6,534 bases of DNA, from contig JAEWSN010000009.1 in the NCBI GenBank assembly GCA_023459915.1, positions 1-6,534 on the forward strand, given 5' to 3'. Both the position numbers and the translations under genes were made by a program. The notes below the pieces were generated by a model. That model saw only the letters and a program-made list of their open reading frames with translations, had not been told where the DNA came from and did no database searches. The DNA comes from Bacillota bacterium (lineage in GTDB: Bacteria; Bacillota; Clostridia; DSM-8532). Below, piece after piece: positions 1-6,124 of this stretch; position 1 is the first letter of the stretch; every line of letters starts with the position of its first letter.

Positions 1-218
1 GCCTCAACGGCCAGATGGTGGAAGACTACATCAAGTACCTGGGCAATTTGCGGGCGGAAGGGCTCGGGCTGGGCACCCTGTATCCCGAGCACCGGCAGGA
101 ACCGGCGTCCATGGCGTGGGTGCGGGAGTACGCGAACGCGAACCTCGTCAAAACGGACTTCTTTGAGGCCAAGCCGTCCGCGTACACCAAGGCGGGGGCA
201 CTGACAGACGATTTGTAG
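1..218 (+). CDS. 3' end of an unrecognised protein (partial)
   Basis: An open frame enters from the left edge (first complete codon at 3) and ends at TAG 216-218, giving about 71 C-terminal residues that start LNGQMVEDYIKYLGNLRAEG and end KAGALTDDL. The visible part looks like a soluble, mixed-charge protein: it has no membrane segment, no CxxC and no motif I can assign. ATG 15 is internal, because the frame is open upstream of it and no ribosome binding site precedes it. The gene runs in the same direction as the LuxR-type regulator that starts 60 bp downstream, with no clear terminator between them, so the two could be cotranscribed. The function cannot be stated from this fragment. Confidence 0.7.
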   Translation, partial: LNGQMVEDYIKYLGNLRAEGLGLGTLYPEHRQEPASMAWVREYANANLVKTDFFEAKPSAYTKAGALTDDL

Positions 219-278
219 GAAGAAGGGAGATTCAGTTGCCTGGCCAGCTTCAATATGGCATGATACCTCAAGGGGTGC

Positions 279-1823
279 ATGCGTGTGAAACAAAGGATGA
301 ATGGGGCGTTTGTCCGGTTGCTGCTGGTCTACGCGGCACTGGAAGCCTTCCGGCACAGCGGATGGATGCTCTTCTACGAGCAGGTTGTCGAGGCCCCGCG
401 GCAAGTTGTCAATACGGGGTTCATTCTCTACAGCGGCGCGATCGCCCTGACGGCACTGCTGGCGCCACGGTGCCTCAGTCGTTTGGGAAGGTGGGAGGCG
501 TCCCGCGCCACGTGGCCGGTGTTCCTCCTTTGCGTATGTGGCGCGGTCGTGCTTCGGGGCGTCCAGTGGCTTGTGTCTCCGCCTGTCGCAGCGACGCTGC
601 TCGTATTGTGGACTGTGGCGGTCATGGTTGCCATCTGCCTTTGTTTTGCCCTTGTCCTGCGACAGATCCCGCATTCCCACCTGGGGCGCTTCTTCGGCAT
701 CGCATACTGTCTGGATGCAGGGATTGTGAGCTTCATCGAACAGTTCACCGGCACGGCCACCTATCCATTTGTCAGCCAGCTGCTTGGTGTCGCGCTTTGC
801 TCGGTAGCCATCTGGCTGTTCCGACTGCTTGCGGTCGGGGGTACGGTCGTTATTTCGGAGGATGCGGGCGCAGACCTGTCTGATGCGGGCAAAGTGAAGC
901 CCACGCCGCGGCTTGTCGGCTTTACGGTGGCGGTAGGCTGCCTGTATGCGCTGATGGCCGGCGCGATGGACAACCTGTATTTCTTCGACGACTGGCTGGC
1001 GTTGCCCTATGTGGGTCTGTTCACGCTGCCCATGATGGCGTGCATGTATCTGGCCGGCGGCTTCCTGTATGACAAGGTCCACTGGCGGGTAACCGTTCCC
1101 GTGGCGATTGCGTGTGTCTGCCTTGCACAGACCATGCCGTTTTTTGCGCCGCTGGGGGTTTTCGCCTATGCCTATTCCGTTTTCTCCGGCATGGGCACCA
1201 CCTTTCTGCAGCTGGTCGTGGTGACTCTGCCGATTCTGGCTGTGCGGGCGACACGAGGCGGAACGCCGCCAGAGAAGACGGATCGTTTGGCAACCCGTTC
1301 ACAGCCTGCGGGTGCGGCCTTTTCCAACAGCTCGAACGCGCCGTTGGGAGAGGGCGTGTTCTATGCCGGCTTCTGCCTTTCGAGTATTGCGTTCCAGTTT
1401 GCTTCGCAGGCGGCGTACCGACCGGTCATGGGAGCAATCCTTCTTGCAGGCGTTGTCTGCCTGATGATGATGATCGAGGTGATTGCGCTGCATGAAAAAC
1501 AGAAGCATCAAGACGCCCTGGCGCGGCAGCAGCTTGCCATGGCGGCATTGCGGGAGCGGGTGACGGCGACAGGCACCGTGGGTCTCGACGGACTGTCGCT
1601 GGTTGAAGCGGCCGCCAATGTTCGTTTCACAAAACGCGAGAAGGAGCTGATGCCCTTTATCGCAAGCGCCCTGACCGCAGAGGAGATTGCCGCGCAAACC
1701 CATGTCAGTGTCAGCACAATCCGCTTCCACATTCGGAACATTCTCGATAAAACCGGTGCCCGGAATCGGCGGGAGCTGATGCGGCTGTTTGTGGAAACGA
1801 GGCCGGTGGAGGAAACAAAATAG
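279..1823 (+). CDS. Membrane-anchored LuxR-family transcriptional regulator
   Basis: The product is 514 aa. Residues 8-403 hold about 12 hydrophobic stretches (for example 46-62, 80-97, 103-127, 165-188, 243-261, 271-320, 383-403), an arrangement resembling an MFS transporter. A polar loop at about 323-358 interrupts them. Residues 404-430 form a charged, probably helical linker (EKQKHQDALARQQL). Residues 449-506 are a LuxR/FixJ HTH: FTKREKEL, AEEIAAQTHVSVSTIRFHI, then NILDKTGARNRREL. There is no receiver or kinase domain, so the membrane part is the likely sensor. Regulators of this build are known mainly from gut Eggerthellaceae and also occur in Clostridia; their ligands are mostly unknown. 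The start is uncertain. ATG 279 lies only 3 nt after AAGGGG (270-275), while GTG 285 in the same frame has a better 9-nt spacing. The targets may be the adjacent lipoprotein genes, but that is inference. Confidence 0.88.
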   Translation: MRVKQRMNGAFVRLLLVYAALEAFRHSGWMLFYEQVVEAPRQVVNTGFILYSGAIALTALLAPRCLSRLGRWEASRATWPVFLLCVCGAVVLRGVQWLVSPPVAATLLVLWTVAVMVAICLCFALVLRQIPHSHLGRFFGIAYCLDAGIVSFIEQFTGTATYPFVSQLLGVALCSVAIWLFRLLAVGGTVVISEDAGADLSDAGKVKPTPRLVGFTVAVGCLYALMAGAMDNLYFFDDWLALPYVGLFTLPMMACMYLAGGFLYDKVHWRVTVPVAIACVCLAQTMPFFAPLGVFAYAYSVFSGMGTTFLQLVVVTLPILAVRATRGGTPPEKTDRLATRSQPAGAAFSNSSNAPLGEGVFYAGFCLSSIAFQFASQAAYRPVMGAILLAGVVCLMMMIEVIALHEKQKHQDALARQQLAMAALRERVTATGTVGLDGLSLVEAAANVRFTKREKELMPFIASALTAEEIAAQTHVSVSTIRFHIRNILDKTGARNRRELMRLFVETRPVEETK

Positions 1824-1871
1824 GGCGCAGAGGCTTGATTTTAGCGGGTTTCAACAAAAACTATCCGCAAT

Positions 1872-1895
1872 GGAGGGGGGGCGCTCCCTCCTTTT
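1872..1895 (+). terminator. Probable intrinsic terminator after the LuxR-type gene
   Basis: GGAGGG (1872-1877) pairs perfectly with CCCTCC (1886-1891) across an 8-nt G-rich loop, and TTTT (1892-1895) follows. It lies 48 bp after the regulator's stop codon. The T-run is short, so termination may be partial and some transcripts may continue into the lipoprotein genes. Confidence 0.55.
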
Positions 1896-1896
1896 C

Positions 1897-1905
1897 TGCT
1901 ATGAT
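1897..1905 (+). promoter_or_regulatory. Candidate extended -10 promoter for the lipoprotein pair
   Basis: TGCTATGAT holds the extended -10 TGn element followed by TATGAT, which is 5 of 6 to the TATAAT consensus. No convincing -35 lies 16-18 bp upstream, where the G-rich terminator hairpin sits; extended -10 promoters can work without one. A start near 1912 would give a leader of about 48 nt before ATG 1960. Confidence 0.5.
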
Positions 1906-1959
1906 AGGTGATGCGCGTGTCCATGGCATGCAGCAGGACAATCAAGGATGGATGGCGAT

Positions 1960-3783
1960 ATGGACCGAAAACAGACAACCGTGACATATCATTGCAATAC
2001 GCGACAGGCCGGAGCTGGCCGTCCGTCGCTTGCCAAGCGTGGTCTCCCCGGATTCGACCGGCTGCTGCCGGCGCTGCTGGCAATCGTCCTGCTCACGGGC
2101 TGTGGTGGGGGCACAGAGCCACCGCTTCAGGAACAGAACCGGCCGGCGGCAGCAGCGGACATCGCAGCGGCACAAAAGGAATCGCCATCCGGCGCGCCTG
2201 AATCAGTGGTGGATGCCGCGGATGAAACGTCTTCCCAGGGACCGCTCCGTATCGAGCTGATCGGATCGGACCGGGTCATCCTGCACCTCACCCACGAGAG
2301 CCTCAATGAAGACCTCGTCCGCGCGGAGAGCCAGTTCCCGCGGATGTACGAAATCGGGTTCACAAAGGGCGAGGACTTTGCGATGATGTTCCGGCTGGAT
2401 CATGGATGGCGGCAGTTTGCCCCGAACGAAATGCTCAAGAACGGCGAGTCCTTCTCCTGGGTGCTCGAGCAGGATCAGATTCCCCTCTCGGTCAACGGCA
2501 ACACGGTCTCCTGCGACATGACCCATCCCGGGCTCGCGGACAAGCTGCGCGCGTGCGAGGGCTACGTCTTCTTTTATTATGAGAATGCCGATCATCCGGT
2601 GCGGGACGAACACAATCCGCCCGTTTTGGCATCCCTGGCGGAATGCATGACGGAGGCCGCCGAACCGGTGGTCGTAGCGGATACACACCCCCTGCCCGAC
2701 ACGTACCGGCGGTGCCCGCAGGACGACCAGTTCTTCCAGCCGATGAGCGCGGATTACCTTGTGCTCACATACGAGATGCCCGTGGAACTGTATGTGCCAA
2801 CATGGAACAACCAGACCGGCGTCACTTCGTATGGCGCCTATACCGATGTGAAACAGGGCACGGCCAGGGTCACCTGTCTGGTATCCTTTGACGGGGACGA
2901 GTATCTGGGCACAAAGGTGCGCACCGAATACGGTTCGGTGGAGGAATCCATGCTGGCCTCCCTGACATATGGGCATCGCATTGTTCCATCCGAGCTCGGG
3001 TATTCGGACGAGGCGGATGAATCGCTTGTCACGGCCGCCTTTTTTGAGGAGAGCGATCGACGGATGTTCGGCACACTGGACATCACGGGACATGACATGA
3101 CATACCACGGCCATCATGACCAGTTTCGGCATTTCACGTTCACCGCACGGGAGACGGACAGCCAGGCAAGGTTTCTGAAATACCTTCTCCCGGTACCGGT
3201 CAGCGACAGGACCGGAAGCACCCTCGAGATCCCCTATCCGTCCATGACGTATACCGCGGGCGAAACGGTCACCTTTGAAGCGATCGCGTATGAGGGGTCC
3301 TTCCGAGTGGAAGCCTTCAGCAGCATGCGCAGCCATCAGACCGGAAGCAATCCGGAGATTCTGGAGACGATCCATTCCCTTTCGGCCGACAGTCGGTACT
3401 TCACACCGCTCACCGACGATTACCTGTATGTGCTTGCCGATGACAGCGAAGAAACCGGGGCCGGCACGTTCAGGCAAAATGTGGAGCTGTACGCTTTCAA
3501 TGCCGAGGGCGGACTGGTGCAGCAGGTGCACAGGCAGGAAGACGCCTATTTCAAGACGGAGGGCTTTTCACCCACGGCCTACTACGGCAACTTCAGTCAG
3601 GCGGACTGGGACAAGGGCATCCTGGTATTTGATGAAACCGACCAGGTCTTCTATTTTGATTGGTTCGCTCAGGCATACGGAAATGGCGCGCCACCCGCGG
3701 GAGAGAACCGGAAGGAACAGCTGCGGGAGGAATTGCTCCGTTCCAGGGCGGAGGCGCAGGGCTATTATTTCTCCAAGCCCTGA
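1960..3783 (+). CDS. Large predicted lipoprotein of unknown function
   Basis: The mature protein is probably lipid-anchored on the outside of the cytoplasmic membrane. ATG 1960 is preferred over the in-frame ATG 1948, because AAGGATGGA (1944-1952) lies 7 nt before it but directly abuts ATG 1948. From 1960 the product is 607 aa. Its signal peptide is atypical: an n-region of about 34 residues, then LLPALLAIVLLTGC, with lipobox Cys at residue 48. A Gly/Ala/Glu-rich, probably disordered linker runs to about residue 92. The rest is acidic, aromatic-rich and looks largely beta-stranded. A possible internal repeat pairs QFFQPMSADYLVL...VELYV (about 257-279) with RYFTPLTDDYLYVL...VELYA (about 479-511). 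A His cluster (GHDMTYHGHHDQFRHF) lies near 377-392. I recognise no catalytic motif or known family. It precedes a second lipoprotein gene by 82 bp, probably in one operon. Confidence 0.85.
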   Translation: MDRKQTTVTYHCNTRQAGAGRPSLAKRGLPGFDRLLPALLAIVLLTGCGGGTEPPLQEQNRPAAAADIAAAQKESPSGAPESVVDAADETSSQGPLRIELIGSDRVILHLTHESLNEDLVRAESQFPRMYEIGFTKGEDFAMMFRLDHGWRQFAPNEMLKNGESFSWVLEQDQIPLSVNGNTVSCDMTHPGLADKLRACEGYVFFYYENADHPVRDEHNPPVLASLAECMTEAAEPVVVADTHPLPDTYRRCPQDDQFFQPMSADYLVLTYEMPVELYVPTWNNQTGVTSYGAYTDVKQGTARVTCLVSFDGDEYLGTKVRTEYGSVEESMLASLTYGHRIVPSELGYSDEADESLVTAAFFEESDRRMFGTLDITGHDMTYHGHHDQFRHFTFTARETDSQARFLKYLLPVPVSDRTGSTLEIPYPSMTYTAGETVTFEAIAYEGSFRVEAFSSMRSHQTGSNPEILETIHSLSADSRYFTPLTDDYLYVLADDSEETGAGTFRQNVELYAFNAEGGLVQQVHRQEDAYFKTEGFSPTAYYGNFSQADWDKGILVFDETDQVFYFDWFAQAYGNGAPPAGENRKEQLREELLRSRAEAQGYYFSKP

Positions 3784-3854
3784 CGCATCGGATAAAGCTG
3801 CAGATGCGGCAACGACAACAGAAGCGACAAAGCCGCGCTTGCGACGGCATCATC

Positions 3855-3860
3855 AGGAGG
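3855..3860 (+). promoter_or_regulatory. Ribosome binding site fixing the second lipoprotein start
   Basis: AGGAGG lies 5 nt before ATG 3866. It settles the start inside a much longer open frame that runs back to 3275 and there only shadows the first lipoprotein gene. Confidence 0.85.
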
Positions 3861-3865
3861 ATCCC

Positions 3866-4675
3866 ATGAAAAAGAAAAGCCTTGTTCTTTTTACCGTTGT
3901 CCTCATCCTTGCCATTGTCATGACCGGTTGTGGACGCATCGCGGGGGGCGACAGCCCTGAGGGCACCGCGGCCTCGTCGCCCGATCAAGCGACCTTGTCA
4001 GGGGAGAGCACACCATCGGCTGACGCGCCAGCCGATGCGGACGGTGCAGCCGCGACGGGCGATCTTTCCGGCGCGGCGGATACCGGCACCGCCGGGCAGA
4101 TGGCCGGCGAGGAAACGGGCGATGGCGCCAACGTCGGATCGGAAGCGGGTGTGGCGGAGAACCGGCACATTTATCGGACCGTACGCGTCATCGCCTATGT
4201 GGACGCAATGATGCCCCCGCTCACGGGCGTCATCGAGAACATCTTCGGCTTCGGGGACCGGTTGCCGACCCTGACGCTCCAATATGACACGACGACGGGA
4301 GCGGTGGAGAAGGCGACCTTCTCCACCTATTATTCGGCTTCCGGCATGGGAACGGACGAGTATGTGGCAGCGGACATCGAGGCGCTTTCCCAGGACAACG
4401 AGATGTGCGCGCGCTTTTCGGACATCCGCACGCAGGTCATCGAGGCCGAAGACATGCTGGAGCTGTCCTTCGACATCGACATGTCCACCTACTTCAACCA
4501 GCTCGACCCCACCATCAACCTGTACCTGGTGGGGAAACAGCAGGATCTGGAAGGCTACATGAACGCGGTTTATTACGACCGCCTGGACAACTACGACGAG
4601 GATCCGCCGTGCGAGGTGGGAGACAATTTTTTCTACGAAACCATCAACTTCCGGCGCATTGAGTGGGAGGACTGA
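3866..4675 (+). CDS. Predicted lipoprotein with long low-complexity linker
   Basis: The product is 269 aa with a textbook lipoprotein signal: MKKKSLVLFTVVLILAIVMT followed by G-Cys22 (lipobox VMTGC). Residues 23-99 are a low-complexity Ala/Gly/Asp/Ser/Thr/Glu linker with almost no hydrophobic or aromatic residues, probably a flexible tether that lifts the domain off the membrane or through the wall. Residues 100-269 form a compact acidic domain that begins HIYRTVRVIAYVDAMMPPLT and ends NFRRIEWED, with predicted beta character, many Tyr and two cysteines (181 and 249). I recognise no enzyme motif and no named family. The same strand, the 82-bp gap, no visible terminator and the shared lipoprotein design suggest cotranscription with the upstream lipoprotein. 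Its last 32 bp overlap the 3' end of the convergent small CxxC gene. Confidence 0.88.
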   Translation: MKKKSLVLFTVVLILAIVMTGCGRIAGGDSPEGTAASSPDQATLSGESTPSADAPADADGAAATGDLSGAADTGTAGQMAGEETGDGANVGSEAGVAENRHIYRTVRVIAYVDAMMPPLTGVIENIFGFGDRLPTLTLQYDTTTGAVEKATFSTYYSASGMGTDEYVAADIEALSQDNEMCARFSDIRTQVIEAEDMLELSFDIDMSTYFNQLDPTINLYLVGKQQDLEGYMNAVYYDRLDNYDEDPPCEVGDNFFYETINFRRIEWED

Positions 4676-4826
4676 CGAGCAGCAGCCTTTGTTCCGGGCA
4701 GACCTCTCCGGTGGCCAGCACGATGTGCGGCAGATCCACTTCCGGATCCGCTGAAAAGCTGCTCCAGTAAGCGGGCACCTGATGGGTGAACCCGCAGGCG
4801 GGGCAGCGGTACCAATTCATTTCCAT
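4644..4826 (-). CDS. Small CxxC zinc-ribbon-like protein (60 aa)
   Basis: This 60-residue protein begins MEMNWYRCPACGFTHQVPAY. Cys8 and Cys11 form one CxxC knuckle; His15 and Cys43 (EVCPEQ) could complete a metal site, so it resembles a degenerate or half zinc ribbon. I cannot name the family. The gene is well supported: AAAGGAGGT (4832-4840, read on the minus strand) lies 5 nt before the ATG, and the TAA stop of the upstream zinc-ribbon gene overlaps that Shine-Dalgarno sequence, so translation is probably coupled. Only 12 bp separate the two genes. Its last ten codons (VSPPTQCAGS) run antisense into the 3' end of the convergent lipoprotein gene. They look unlike the rest, as if an older stop after QRLLL had been lost. 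The role is unknown. Confidence 0.78.
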   Translation of the reverse strand: MEMNWYRCPACGFTHQVPAYWSSFSADPEVDLPHIVLATGEVCPEQRLLLVSPPTQCAGS

Positions 4827-4831
4827 GAGAG

Positions 4832-4840
4832 ACCTCCTTT
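4832..4840 (-). promoter_or_regulatory. Ribosome binding site overlapping the upstream stop codon
   Basis: Read on the minus strand, AAAGGAGGT is a near-perfect anti-16S match placed 5 nt before ATG 4826. The TAA stop of the zinc-ribbon gene (4839-4841) shares two bases with it. This arrangement typically couples termination on one gene to initiation on the next. Confidence 0.8.
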
Positions 4841-5057
4841 AGTGCTGACAGCAGCCGCCGCAGACATGCGCGTTTGGGCAGGCGGGAGCGGCCTCGCGAC
4901 CGGAGGCCGAAAGGCTGTTTCGTTTTCCGTACCGTGTCGCGGGCTTTTCCGCACCGCAGGCCGGGCATGGAATGCGGCCGCTCTCCTTGTCCGAGATGCT
5001 GGCCTTTGCGTTGTATTCATGGCCACACGCAGAACAGGTCAAATCATAGTAGGGCAT
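4839..5057 (-). CDS. FmdB-like zinc-ribbon protein
   Basis: This 72-residue protein starts MPYYDLTCSACGHEYNAKAS. CxxC pairs at Cys8/Cys11 and Cys31/Cys34 form the FmdB/CxxC-CxxC putative regulatory zinc ribbon. The tail CPNAHVCGGCCQH adds Cys60, 66, 69 and 70. To my recollection, single-domain proteins with this type of tail are common in Clostridia. The family is linked loosely to regulation of the formylmethanofuran dehydrogenase and amidase loci where it was first named, but the function of short stand-alone members is not established. The start is set by AAGGAG (5065-5070) 7 nt before ATG 5057; the frame stays open upstream to 5180 without a better site. The gene is the first of a two-gene operon with the small CxxC protein and is transcribed away from the nitroreductase gene. 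Confidence 0.88.
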   Translation of the reverse strand: MPYYDLTCSACGHEYNAKASISDKESGRIPCPACGAEKPATRYGKRNSLSASGREAAPACPNAHVCGGCCQH

Positions 5058-5105
5058 GGTTTGTCTCCTTTTTGCGTTTGTCGAACTTTTCATTGCCATC
5101 GTGGT

Positions 5106-5199
5106 ATTGTAGTGTATGAACCTGACCGAGAGGACTCGATATCGCGGGGAAGAAACGCGCCGCCATCCGTCATCGGCCATTTGTCTCTCATTGTAGTGT
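5106..5199. repeat. 10-bp direct repeat ATTGTAGTGT, two copies
   Basis: ATTGTAGTGT occurs at 5106-5115 and again at 5190-5199, 84 bp apart (about eight helical turns), inside the divergent intergenic region. Each copy contains a minus-strand TACAAT hexamer. The copies could be operator half-sites or simply two -10 regions. Confidence 0.45.
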
Positions 5200-5208
5200 G
5201 AGATGGCG
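5161..5208. repeat. Imperfect inverted repeat upstream of the nitroreductase gene
   Basis: CGCCATC (5161-5167) is complementary to GATGGCG (5202-5208). Inside it, TCTCA (5186-5190) is complementary to TGAGA (5199-5203), with an 8-nt loop. The two right arms overlap by two bases, so both stems cannot form completely at once. No T-run follows. It may be a leader hairpin or an operator. Confidence 0.35.
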
Positions 5209-5269
5209 ATGGAAGCAAGTTGCCGGAGGAACAGGAACAGAAGAGAAGCAGGTGGGGAGAAGCACAGCG

Positions 5270-6124
5270 ATGAGAATTGATTTTCCGGTTGAACCGACCG
5301 TCAAGGCACGAACCAGTGTGCGGAATTACGATCCGCGACCGATAGAACCAACCGTGCAAAAGCAGGTGGAAGCTTTCGTGGAGACCCTTGGGAACCCGTT
5401 TGCGCAAGCCGTCCATTTTCATGATTTGGACAGCCGGGCGCTGGAAGGCCAACAGAAGCTTGGCACCTACGGCGTCATCAAGGGGGCCAGGCAGTATATC
5501 GGTGCCACCATCAGCAGGGATCCGCAGGCGCTGGAGGCATTGGGGTATGAATTCGAAGCCCTTGTCCTGTATTTGGCCCATCTGGGGCTTGGCACCTGCT
5601 GGCTGGGAGGCACCTTTGCGCGCAAGGATTTTGCCCGGGCGATGAAGCTTCCGGACGAGGCGCTGTTCCCCATCATGACCCCGTATGGATACGCGGCACC
5701 CAGAAAGCACCTGACGGAATCCCTGATGAGAACCTTTGTTCGCGCCGATCATCGAAAATCGTGGGAAACCCTGTTCTTCCGTGACAATTTCCAGACACCG
5801 CTCCTTGAGAGGGATGCAGGCGTTTTCGTGTTTCCCTTTGAGATGGTTCGCCTGGGACCGTCGGCGTCCAACAAGCAACCCTGGAGAATCCTGGTGATGG
5901 GAAATGCTTGCCATTTTTACGAGTATCGAACCCCTGGGTACAGTGACGCTTTTTCCTATGACATCCAGCGGGTGGACATGGGCATTGCCGCGGCCCACTT
6001 CGATTTTGCCGTACAGGAGAAAGGCCTCAACGGGCAGTTTGTGACGAACGCGGCACCGGATGTGGTGGCGCCGGCCAATGTGGAATACGTTTTTTCATGG
6101 GTATCTGAAAAGGCTTCATCATAA
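5270..6124 (+). CDS. Nitroreductase-family flavoprotein, TM1586 type
   Basis: The product is 284 aa and matches what I know of the putative TM nitroreductase family (PF14512, type TM1586). In this family both lobes of the FMN-binding fold sit in one chain. The N-terminal lobe has RTSVRNY at 14-20, the R-S-x-R-x-Y signature that contacts FMN phosphate, and LGLGTCWLGG at 105-114. The C-terminal lobe has LGPSASNKQPWR at 195-206, the second FMN-binding element. It probably binds FMN and reduces an unknown acceptor with NAD(P)H in the cytoplasm; the physiological substrate cannot be read from sequence. ATG 5270 is chosen because the family motif starts soon after it and GGGGAG (5254-5259) lies 10 nt upstream. 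The frame continues upstream to 5198, but that part is not protein-like. The end overlaps the convergent ABC-F gene by 6 bp. Confidence 0.9.
   Translation: MRIDFPVEPTVKARTSVRNYDPRPIEPTVQKQVEAFVETLGNPFAQAVHFHDLDSRALEGQQKLGTYGVIKGARQYIGATISRDPQALEALGYEFEALVLYLAHLGLGTCWLGGTFARKDFARAMKLPDEALFPIMTPYGYAAPRKHLTESLMRTFVRADHRKSWETLFFRDNFQTPLLERDAGVFVFPFEMVRLGPSASNKQPWRILVMGNACHFYEYRTPGYSDAFSYDIQRVDMGIAAAHFDFAVQEKGLNGQFVTNAAPDVVAPANVEYVFSWVSEKASS

Larger units (their letters stand above)
5058..5269. promoter_or_regulatory. Divergent intergenic control region
   Basis: This 212-bp stretch separates two gene starts that face away from each other, so it must hold promoters for both. For the plus strand, TTGCCA (5093-5098), a 16-bp spacer and TATGAA (5115-5120) are a possible promoter with a leader of about 140 nt. 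For the minus strand, TACAAT occurs twice as a -10-like hexamer (complement of 5106-5111 and of 5190-5195). The second has TTGCTT 17 bp upstream (complement of 5213-5218). None is strong enough to be certain. Confidence 0.4.

Noticed and set aside
236..264. Possible promoter TTGCCT-N17-CATGAT before the LuxR-type gene
   Set aside because: Transcription would start near 271, inside the ribosome binding site, leaving almost no leader. Cotranscription with the upstream gene is more likely.
236..883. 215-codon plus-strand frame overlapping the LuxR-type gene
   Set aside because: The translation is Cys/Arg/Gly-rich with no domain character, while the overlapping frame encodes membrane segments and a complete HTH.
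2203..3531. 442-codon open frame on the minus strand antisense to the first lipoprotein gene
   Set aside because: It is a mirror frame of a G+C-rich gene. The plus strand has a lipobox, signal peptide and ribosome binding site, while the antisense product shows no recognisable domain and no ribosome binding site was found for it.
3784..3808. CGCATC/GATGCG hairpin between the two lipoprotein genes as a terminator
   Set aside because: The stem is only 6 bp with a 13-nt loop and no T-run follows, so it should not stop transcription.
3275..3865. Upstream extension of the second lipoprotein frame
   Set aside because: This part lies inside the first lipoprotein gene, is Arg/Ser-rich and has no signal peptide. 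ATG 3866 has AGGAGG at ideal distance and begins a textbook lipoprotein signal.
5090..5998. 302-codon open frame on the minus strand antisense to the nitroreductase gene
   Set aside because: The plus strand has clear FMN-binding motifs; the antisense frame runs across the divergent control region and resembles no family.
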